From positions 1 through 39,769 of the forward strand of contig JASHSK010000078.1 in assembly GCA_030038755.1 (NCBI GenBank): a DNA stretch of 39,769 nt. Direction: 5' to 3'. Shown here piece after piece: positions 34,628 through 39,769 of the stretch (position 1 is its first letter; each line of letters starts with the position of its first letter). The notes below the pieces were generated by a model that made no database searches, was not told where the DNA came from, and worked only from the letters and a program-made list of their open reading frames with translations. Both the position numbers and the translations under genes were made by a program. Source of the stretch: Gammaproteobacteria bacterium. Its GTDB lineage: Bacteria > Pseudomonadota > Gammaproteobacteria > Steroidobacterales > Steroidobacteraceae.

Positions 34628-35019
34628 GCGCCTTGCTCTTTCATATGATTTCCGGGGCGCCCGAGCCCGTGGCGCCCTTCTCCCACGCCGCGGAGGTCGA
34701 CGGGTGGGTACTCCTCACCGGCCAGATGCCGACCCATCCCGGCCGTCCGGAGGCTCCCCTGCCCGAGGGCATCGAAGCGCAGACGCGCCTGGTCATCGGC
34801 AACCTGCGCCGGGTGCTCGTCGGATTGGGCCTCGATCTGCGCCATGTCGCACGTGCCGGGGCGTACCTGACGCACTTCGAGGAGGACTACGAGATTTTCA
34901 ATCGCGTGTATCGCAGCTATTTCGATCCCGGCCGGTTGCCTGCGCGCACCTGTATCGGTGTGACGGCGCTCGCCCGCGGCGCGCGGGTGGAGATCGACTG
35001 CATTGCGCGCCGTCCCTGA
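34624..35019 (+). CDS. RidA-family reactive-imine deaminase-like protein
   Basis: 131 residues of the RidA/YjgF/RutC fold. The key Arg is present as Arg108 in LPARTCIGV, followed by ARGARVEIDCIA, the family's C-terminal strand. RidA proteins hydrolyse reactive enamine/imine intermediates to ketones and ammonia, and RutC has an analogous role in pyrimidine degradation. The ATG overlaps the stop of the amidase gene (ATGA), so the two are translationally coupled. Its presence suggests that the pathway forms an unstable aminoacrylate- or imine-like intermediate (inference). Confidence 0.9.
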   Translation: MSALLFHMISGAPEPVAPFSHAAEVDGWVLLTGQMPTHPGRPEAPLPEGIEAQTRLVIGNLRRVLVGLGLDLRHVARAGAYLTHFEEDYEIFNRVYRSYFDPGRLPARTCIGVTALARGARVEIDCIARRP

Positions 35020-35079
35020 GCTGGCCGCAGGGCATCCTGACGTGGCCCCAGCGGCATCGCGAGCGCCTACGCGGATGAT

Positions 35080-36564
35080 ATGAGCACCGCAAACCCCGGC
35101 CCCCCCGAAGACGCCGTCATCGCCGGCAGCAATCCGGTGTTCGGCATCGAGATACGCGGTTTCGAGCATATTCCCGACGCCGAGCGCAACATGACGCTGC
35201 CGCAGATCGGTCCGCTCTGGCTGGCGATCAACCTGAACGTCCTGAGCATCATCCTTGGCTGCGTGGCCATCACGCTGGGCCTGTCCCTGTGGTGGGCGCT
35301 GCTCGCCTGCATCGTGGGTAACCTGCCCTTCGTCTATCTCGCCCTGGCCTCCGTCGGCACGGTGCGCGCCGGACTGCCGGTGACCACGTTGTCGCGTGCG
35401 GTATTCGGGATCCGCGGCAATCTCTTCAATGCCCTGTGTGCGTGGGTTGCCTCGGTAGCGTATGAGGTGATCTGCGCGGTGTTCGGCGTCTACGCGCTGC
35501 TGGCGCTGTTCAGGCTGACCGGCTGGCATGGCTCGCTCACGGCACAGAAGTATCTCGCGATCATCGTGCAGCTTGCACTGTCCGGCGGTGTCGCACTGTT
35601 GGGCCACGCCACGATGGTATTCCTGCAGCGCTACGCGGCATTCGTTCTGGGCGCGGTGCTGCTGATCGTGCTCCTGTATACCGCGAGCGAGGTCAATTGG
35701 GCGGCCGCCGCGGTGAGTCATGCGCGGCTGTCCCCCGCAGCGACGTTCGCGGCGTTCATGACCGCCTGTGGTGTGATCGCCTCCGAGCCCATCGGTTATC
35801 TGTTCAATGGCCCCGACTGGGTGCGTTATCTGCCCACTCACACTCCCGCACGGCAGATCTTCAACCGCGTCTTCTGGTGGACCTTCCTTCCCTCCGTCAT
35901 CCTCACGGCGATGGGGGCGATGTGGGCCAGCTTGGGCAACATGGCCGATCCGGTCTCGGGACTGAAGCCGTTTCTTCCGGGATGGCTGTTCATCCTCTAC
36001 GTCCTCGCGGTCATCGGTGGCGCCCTGGCGACCAACGTGCCGGTGTTCTACTCCTCGGGCCTGTCGCTGCAGGCTCTCGGCCTGCGGCTGAAGCGCTGGA
36101 TAGCCACTCTGATCGACGTGCTGGTTTCCACGGCGATCGTCACCTTCATCGTGCTGGTGGCCGATTTCACCTCGGCCCTGAACGACTTCGTCGCGTTGCT
36201 GCTGGTCTGGGTCGGACCTTATGGTGCCGTCTGGATGTGCGACGGCTATCGGCGGCACTGGCTCTATGAAAGAGGCAGCGTGCACCGAGTGCCCGGTCAG
36301 GTCAGCATGAGCTCCCCGCGCCGTACGGTGACGGGCTGGATCGCACTGGGCACCGGCATGCTGGTCAGCGCATTGACGATGCGATCTCCGCTGTACAACG
36401 GGCCGATTGCAACGGCGCTGGGCGGCACGGATCTGAACTGGCTGCTGGGATTTTTCGTCTCCGGCGGCACTTACTTCGCTCTCACCGCGGTTCCCTCGCT
36501 GCGCAGGAAGCCGGCGGCGATGGCCGTCGATCAGCTCAATCAGCGCGTGGAACCCTACCCATGA
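35080..36564 (+). CDS. NCS1-family nucleobase/hydantoin-type permease B
   Basis: 494 residues, a paralogue of permease A with the same framework: GFEHIPDAERNMT, LWLAINLNVLSI in helix 1, FGIRGNLFNALCAW, and FNGPDWVRYLP. The differences in helix 1 (AINLNVLSI versus GTSVNLFSF) and in the loop between helices 3 and 4 (residues ~135-150) lie where NCS1 proteins bind substrate, so it may carry a different but related compound. It starts 60 bases after ridA. Its stop overlaps the next ATG by ATGA, so it is coupled to cysteine hydrolase A. The initiation region lacks a strong Shine-Dalgarno. Confidence 0.92.
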   Translation: MSTANPGPPEDAVIAGSNPVFGIEIRGFEHIPDAERNMTLPQIGPLWLAINLNVLSIILGCVAITLGLSLWWALLACIVGNLPFVYLALASVGTVRAGLPVTTLSRAVFGIRGNLFNALCAWVASVAYEVICAVFGVYALLALFRLTGWHGSLTAQKYLAIIVQLALSGGVALLGHATMVFLQRYAAFVLGAVLLIVLLYTASEVNWAAAAVSHARLSPAATFAAFMTACGVIASEPIGYLFNGPDWVRYLPTHTPARQIFNRVFWWTFLPSVILTAMGAMWASLGNMADPVSGLKPFLPGWLFILYVLAVIGGALATNVPVFYSSGLSLQALGLRLKRWIATLIDVLVSTAIVTFIVLVADFTSALNDFVALLLVWVGPYGAVWMCDGYRRHWLYERGSVHRVPGQVSMSSPRRTVTGWIALGTGMLVSALTMRSPLYNGPIATALGGTDLNWLLGFFVSGGTYFALTAVPSLRRKPAAMAVDQLNQRVEPYP

Positions 36565-37163
36565 CCTCACAAACCAGTCCTATCCATCCCGCGGCCGTCA
36601 TCGATCCGCAAGATTCCATACTGCTGGTCATCGACCTTCAGGAGGGATTCCTCAAGCGACTGACGCCGCAGCGGCGCGACAGCGTCATCGATCACTGCCG
36701 CTTTCTGGTCGAGGTGGCGTATCGTCTTGACGTACCCCTGTTTGCCACCGTCGAAGACCCCGAAAGGAACGGCGCGACCACCGATCGAGTCTGCGCCTGC
36801 TTCGAGCGCGACCTGCCGCAGCGCGAGAAGCGAATCTTCGGGCTCTGCAGCCAGAACAACCTTCGGGAGGCGATCCTTGCCCAGCCCAAACGCACCGCGG
36901 TGCTGGTCGGGATGGATACCGATGTCTGCGTACTGCATTCCGCTCTGGGTCTGCGGGCTGCGGGGTTTCGCTCGGTGATCGTCAGTGATGCCACCGAAGC
37001 GCCCGGAGCCGGGCACGAGCAGGGCCTGGCGCGAGCCGCCGCGCTGGGGGTGGAGATCGCCGGGACACGCGGCGTCTACTATGAGTGGCTCAGATCCATC
37101 GACGGGATCGCACTGGCGGAAGCGCCTCCGCAGATCGTGCCCCCCGTGGGAACCGTGCTCTGA
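36561..37163 (+). CDS. Isochorismatase-like cysteine hydrolase A
   Basis: 200 residues of the cysteine-hydrolase superfamily (nicotinamidase, N-carbamoylsarcosine amidohydrolase, RutB). The triad is visible: Asp25 in VIDLQEGF, Lys90 in EKRIFG, and Cys123 in GMDTDVC, where GMDT is the cis-peptide region. The Lys-Cys spacing (33) equals that in N-carbamoylsarcosine amidohydrolase. The Asp-Lys spacing is shorter. It probably hydrolyses an amide or carbamoyl group. Translationally coupled to permease B by ATGA. The adjacent paralogue at 37251 is about 60% identical by eye. Confidence 0.9.
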   Translation: MTSQTSPIHPAAVIDPQDSILLVIDLQEGFLKRLTPQRRDSVIDHCRFLVEVAYRLDVPLFATVEDPERNGATTDRVCACFERDLPQREKRIFGLCSQNNLREAILAQPKRTAVLVGMDTDVCVLHSALGLRAAGFRSVIVSDATEAPGAGHEQGLARAAALGVEIAGTRGVYYEWLRSIDGIALAEAPPQIVPPVGTVL

Positions 37164-37190
37164 GCGCGCAACCTCGGATGACCGCGCCCG

Positions 37191-37221
37191 CTGGCACGCG
37201 AGGCTGTGTAGTGCGTGCCGG
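37191..37221 (+). promoter_or_regulatory. Hairpin between the two cysteine hydrolase genes
   Basis: CTGGCACGC (37191-37199) and GCGTGCCGG (37213-37221) pair over 9 bp with one G-T wobble and a 13-base loop. The GTG codon at 37215, the longest possible start of hydrolase B, lies inside the stem, which favours ATG 37251. It may adjust the ratio of the two hydrolases by RNA processing. Confidence 0.35.
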
Positions 37222-37250
37222 TCAGCCATGAAAGCCCGACGAGTATCCCC

Positions 37251-37835
37251 ATGCCCACGCTACCCTCTCTGATCGATCCGGCGGATTCTCTGCTGCTCGT
37301 CATCGACCTGCAGGAGGGTTTCCTCAACAAGCTGTCCGCTGAACGCCGTGAATCGACGGTCGATCACTGCCGCTTCATCGTACAGCTGGCCGCGCGGCTC
37401 GCGATCCCGATGTTCGTCACCGTGGAGGAACCGCAGCTCAACGGCATGACCGACGCCCGGGTGCATGTCTGCCTCGAGCCGGGGACCCCCGAGCGCGACA
37501 AGAGCGTGTTCGGACTGTGCGGCCAGGACAACCTGCGCGAGGCCATACTTGCTCAGCCCAAGCGTACCGCCGTCCTGATCGGCATGAACACCGATGTATG
37601 TGTGCTGCACTCGGCGGTGGGTCTGCTCGCGCACGGATTCCGCGCGGTGATCGTGAGCGATGCGAGCGAGGCGGCGGGACTCGGCCACCAACCCGGTCTG
37701 GCGCGCGCCGCTGCGCTCGGCGTGGAGATCGTGACGACGCGAGGGCTCTACTTTGAGTGGGTCCGATCGCTGGCGGGCCTGGCGCGCGCGGAAGCCGCGC
37801 CGCGTATCGCTCCGCCCGCCGGCACGATCCTCTGA
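37251..37835 (+). CDS. Isochorismatase-like cysteine hydrolase B
   Basis: 194 residues from ATG 37251 (GTG 37215 would add 12). Triad Asp19 in VIDLQEGF, Lys84 in DKSVFG and Cys117 in GMNTDVC, with the same spacings as hydrolase A. The two share QPKRTAVLIGM/QPKRTAVLVGM and the tail LARAAALGVEI, so they arose by tandem duplication. They differ around residues 50-75 (EEPQLNGMTDARVHVC versus EDPERNGATTDRVCAC), the region before the catalytic Lys. This suggests divergence in substrate range. It closes the operon and is followed by a hairpin with a short T-run. Confidence 0.9.
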   Translation: MPTLPSLIDPADSLLLVIDLQEGFLNKLSAERRESTVDHCRFIVQLAARLAIPMFVTVEEPQLNGMTDARVHVCLEPGTPERDKSVFGLCGQDNLREAILAQPKRTAVLIGMNTDVCVLHSAVGLLAHGFRAVIVSDASEAAGLGHQPGLARAAALGVEIVTTRGLYFEWVRSLAGLARAEAAPRIAPPAGTIL

Positions 37836-37869
37836 TCCGGCCGACGGCCGTTGCGGTGGCGGCCGGATT
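37835..37869 (+). terminator. Operon-end hairpin after cysteine hydrolase B
   Basis: ATCCGGCC (37835-37842) pairs perfectly with GGCCGGAT (37861-37868), followed by TTTCAG. The stem begins at the stop codon of hydrolase B, and the gap to the convergent NTF2-like gene is only 34 bases. Best terminator candidate of the window, though the T-run is short and the 18-base loop is long. Confidence 0.5.
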
Positions 37870-38250
37870 TCAGGGCATTCTCTCCACCCATTGCGCGCGT
37901 GAGCGTCCCGGCTCAAACGGGTCGCCGAAATATTGAGTCTCGTGCGCCACCTTCCCGTCGATGAACTCCATGATGCTGACGGTGTAAGATGGTTGCCCGT
38001 CATAGGTTAAAATATATTCGGTGACCCATAGATCGCGCGCTCCGATGATCCGGCGCACTTTGAAGCGCTTTCGGTTCGGCTGCGCTGCGCGAGACGACTG
38101 GATGTGATAGCGGCCACGGATTCGTTCACCCGATTGCGGATAGTCGAGCACGGCGTCCTCCCGGTAGATATCGTGCTCCACCTGAAAGTCGTTGGCGTCG
38201 GAAGCGGCCCAATGGCGATCCAGAGCCGCCCGAATCTCCTGGTCCTGCAT
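37870..38250 (-). CDS. NTF2-like (SnoaL-type) protein
   Basis: 126 residues from ATG 38250 (GAGGAG about seven bases upstream; the longer frame to 38367 is not needed). The fold is a short N-terminal helix (EIRAALDRHWAASD), then HDIYREDAVLDYPQSGERIRG, a typical SnoaL-type cone start, and curved strands ending with VAHETQYFGDPFEPG and the helical tail AQWVERMP. Such proteins bind or isomerise small polyketide- or steroid-like molecules, or have unknown roles. It converges on the catabolic operon end and is divergent from the FMN reductase gene, 48 bases away. Confidence 0.82.
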   Translation of the reverse strand: MQDQEIRAALDRHWAASDANDFQVEHDIYREDAVLDYPQSGERIRGRYHIQSSRAAQPNRKRFKVRRIIGARDLWVTEYILTYDGQPSYTVSIMEFIDGKVAHETQYFGDPFEPGRSRAQWVERMP

Positions 38251-38276
38251 GTCGAATCTCCTCGACCTTCGCCGTT

Positions 38277-38292
38277 CGATGGTGGGCCATCG
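38277..38292. promoter_or_regulatory. Perfect palindrome in the 48-bp divergent gap
   Basis: CGATGG (38277-38282) and CCATCG (38287-38292) are perfectly complementary around TGGG. It lies six bases before the FMN reductase start and would overlap the divergent promoters, so it may serve both genes as an operator. The reductase gene has no recognisable Shine-Dalgarno, so it may be weakly translated or nearly leaderless. Confidence 0.4.
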
Positions 38293-38298
38293 TAGCGT

Positions 38299-38889
38299 AT
38301 GGGTAATCGAATTCTCGTCCTCTACGGGTCCTATCGCAGTAACCGCAAAGGCATTCGATTGGCGCACTTCGCGGTGCGCAAGCTACGTAACCGCGGCGAG
38401 GACGCCGAGCTGATCGACGCAAAGACGATCGGCCTACCCATCCTGGATCGCATGCTGAAGGAATACCCGCCCGGCGGCGCTCCTGCGACCATGGAGAAAC
38501 TCGGCGCCAAGATCCGCGAGGCGGATGCCTTCCTGTTCGTTGCCGGAGAGTACAACTGGGGTGTCCAGCCGGGACTCAAGAACCTGACCGACCATTTCCT
38601 CGAAGAGTGGTTCTGGCGCCCTGCGGCGATTGCGAGCTATTCGGCAGGTCGGCTATCGGGCACTCGGTCGGGCTATGCCTGGCACAACACGCTGTCCGAG
38701 ATGGGAATGGTGGTCATCTCGAGTACGCTGGCCGTCGGGCCGATCGCCGAGACGTTGGACGAGGCGGGCGAGCCGATCGGTGAAGCCGGTGCCGTGCTCG
38801 AGCGTGCGTTTCCGCGGTTCGCCGACGATCTCGCATGGTGGACAGAGGCTGCGAAGGCCCAGCGCGCGAGACGGGCGCCGCCGTATTGA
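38299..38889 (+). CDS. NADPH-dependent FMN reductase
   Basis: 196 residues with a flavodoxin-like fold (FMN_red family). The FMN phosphate loop is GSYRSNRKG at residues 10-18, and the loop GEYNWGVQPGLKN near residue 85 is the usual isoalloxazine-binding segment. It reduces FMN with NADPH and could feed flavin-dependent monooxygenases such as the LLM protein encoded at 22802-23806, although the two genes are 15 kb apart. It is divergent from the NTF2-like gene and converges on arr. No terminator with a T-run is visible in the 68-base gap (38890-38957). Confidence 0.88.
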   Translation: MGNRILVLYGSYRSNRKGIRLAHFAVRKLRNRGEDAELIDAKTIGLPILDRMLKEYPPGGAPATMEKLGAKIREADAFLFVAGEYNWGVQPGLKNLTDHFLEEWFWRPAAIASYSAGRLSGTRSGYAWHNTLSEMGMVVISSTLAVGPIAETLDEAGEPIGEAGAVLERAFPRFADDLAWWTEAAKAQRARRAPPY

Positions 38890-38957
38890 GGAAACCTTTT
38901 TGCGTGCTTCAGGAGCTTCCCACTCCCTTGTGATCGGGCGGGCACGCAGGGGAAGAC

Positions 38958-39374
38958 TCAGTCCTCGATGGCCTCAACGCCAAGTTGCCTGAGTCGCTCA
39001 AGGTTTTCCTTCATGGTCCTGAGCTCCTCGGGTGAATGCGCGCGCCAATCCGTGACCTCACCGGTAACCTGCAGGGGGTCCCGGGAGCGGTATGACTTCG
39101 TCGGATTGCCCGGGTACTTCTTGTCCGTCAGATTTGGGTCATCTTCCATCGGCCCGGTTGGTTGCACCCTATAGATCCTGCCGGGGCCTTCGCCGACGGC
39201 AAGCTCCGCCCCCCAGGTAGCCGCGTCCAGGGTGGCGGTCAGGTAAACGTAAGCCGCCTTCCTCCTCTTGCCGTAGTTAGAATGATAGCCGGGCTCGATC
39301 AGGTCCCCAGGCTTCAGATTGGCCTTGGTGCCATGGTAGTAGGGGTTCGATTTCAGGTCATCGATGGCCGCCAT
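38958..39374 (-). CDS. arr: Rifamycin ADP-ribosyltransferase (Arr type)
   Basis: 138 residues. The sequence follows the Arr family closely: YYHGTKANLKPGDLIEPG, YVYLTATLDAA, WGAELAVGEGPGRIY, EDDPNLTDKKYPGNPTKSYR. The catalytic set His19, Tyr49 and Asp84 of Arr-ms corresponds with a constant offset to His14, Tyr44 and Asp79 here. Arr uses NAD+ to ADP-ribosylate rifamycins and inactivates them, and some chromosomal copies may have other natural roles. ATG 39374 has GAGGGG three or four bases upstream. It begins seven bases after the stop of the upstream partial gene on the same strand, so they are co-transcribed. Longer in-frame starts overlap that gene. Confidence 0.9.
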   Translation of the reverse strand: MAAIDDLKSNPYYHGTKANLKPGDLIEPGYHSNYGKRRKAAYVYLTATLDAATWGAELAVGEGPGRIYRVQPTGPMEDDPNLTDKKYPGNPTKSYRSRDPLQVTGEVTDWRAHSPEELRTMKENLERLRQLGVEAIED

Positions 39375-39381
39375 TGACCCC

Positions 39382-39769
39382 TCAACCCTGTCCCGTTCTG
39401 GGAACGGGGCGCCCGTAGACTTCGATTTGCGCGACATCGGACCAGCCGCCCGGACCATGGCCGCTGCCAGGCTCGAGGTCGGCGAAGCCGATCTCATCCA
39501 CCTTGGTCAGATCAACCGTATCCTGCAAAGTCCCGACCGTCACCATGCGCTTGATATCGAGCTTGAGCCAGCGCAAATCCGCGTACGAGAGCTCGCTCTC
39601 GAGCCAGTCGCGGTTCGTACCTGTTTCCTGGTCGCCGACCCACCACGTGCCGTCCGCAAGCTTCACGATCGGGCGTACGTGATGGAAACCCGACACCTTG
39701 GTGTTCAGGCGGATGCGCGCGAGGCCGCTCAGATCGGCAAAGTACCTCCTGTCGCGAAAGGCCACCGCG
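39382..39769 (-). CDS. Incomplete gene, beta-rich protein upstream of arr
   Basis: The reading frame is open to the window edge, so the 5' end is missing; a GTG at 39765 is not a credible start. The visible 128 residues are a beta-sandwich-like C-terminal domain with RIRLNTKVSGFH, KLADGTWWVGDQ, VDEIGFADLEPGSG and WSDVAQIEVYGRPV. This looks like carbohydrate-binding jelly-roll ends found on glycoside-hydrolase-like and DUF1080-type proteins, but I cannot name the family. The stop is seven bases before arr, so the two genes are probably co-transcribed. Confidence 0.7.
   Translation of the reverse strand, partial: AVAFRDRRYFADLSGLARIRLNTKVSGFHHVRPIVKLADGTWWVGDQETGTNRDWLESELSYADLRWLKLDIKRMVTVGTLQDTVDLTKVDEIGFADLEPGSGHGPGGWSDVAQIEVYGRPVPRTGQG

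Noticed and set aside
34555-36570. 671-codon minus-strand frame opposite ridA and permease B
   Set aside because: Composition (His, Gln, Arg and Asp rich, no hydrophobic pattern) is that of an antisense shadow of membrane-protein code.
38901-38947. TGCGTGC ... GCACGCA stem as a terminator between the FMN reductase and arr genes
   Set aside because: The loop is over 30 bases, and the T-run lies before the stem rather than after it on the plus strand.

Overview
The window is high-GC, densely coded DNA from a Gram-negative bacterium, most likely a gammaproteobacterium of the Steroidobacterales/Nevskiales/Xanthomonadales type. This assignment is an inference from gene content: a TonB-dependent receptor, an OprB-like porin, several lipoproteins, a Slt-type transglycosylase, a tannase-family esterase and a TPR-sulfotransferase. 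I see no rRNA, tRNA, CRISPR array, transposase or integrase. No stretch longer than 300 bases lacks a gene. Most long antisense reading frames are GC-driven shadows.

Left part (1-10.2 kb): an ABC exporter half-transporter, a small GNAT protein, an OprB-like porin, and a convergent lipoprotein built of Ca-binding VCBS/FG-GAP repeats. Next comes a minus-strand group: two small proteins, treZ, and directly downstream a stub of treY that keeps only the first ~47 codons and perhaps the last ~20. A two-lobed retropepsin-like/PDZ lipoprotein follows.

Middle (10.3-27.5 kb): two secreted proteins of unknown role, then a lytic transglycosylase/tannase-family pair on the minus strand. A VOC protein has a highly structured 5' leader. 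Then a GAF/PAS-GGDEF-EAL protein, an MFS (ACS-type) transporter, gamma-glutamyltransferase, an LLM flavin oxidoreductase, an exported limonene-epoxide-hydrolase-like protein, a Tat-exported serine hydrolase, and a TPR-sulfotransferase.

Right part (27.5-37.9 kb) is the most interesting. A phosphoribosyltransferase is divergent from an MBL-fold hydrolase. Then follow a TonB-dependent receptor, NCS1 permease A, an acetamidase/formamidase, a RidA protein, NCS1 permease B and two paralogous D-K-C cysteine hydrolases. Two ATGA overlaps and a terminator-like hairpin bracket this as a transcription unit. Three inverted repeats lie upstream of the receptor. Read together, it looks like an outer-membrane-to-cytoplasm uptake and amide-hydrolysis pathway for a nucleobase-, hydantoin- or similar heterocycle-type compound. 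It resembles the Rut pathway in logic but not in gene identity. No transcription factor is visible nearby.

The right end (37.9-39.8 kb) has an NTF2-like protein divergent from an NADPH-dependent FMN reductase across a 48-bp gap with a perfect palindrome. A minus-strand pair closes the window: an Arr-type rifamycin ADP-ribosyltransferase and an incomplete gene cut by the window edge.
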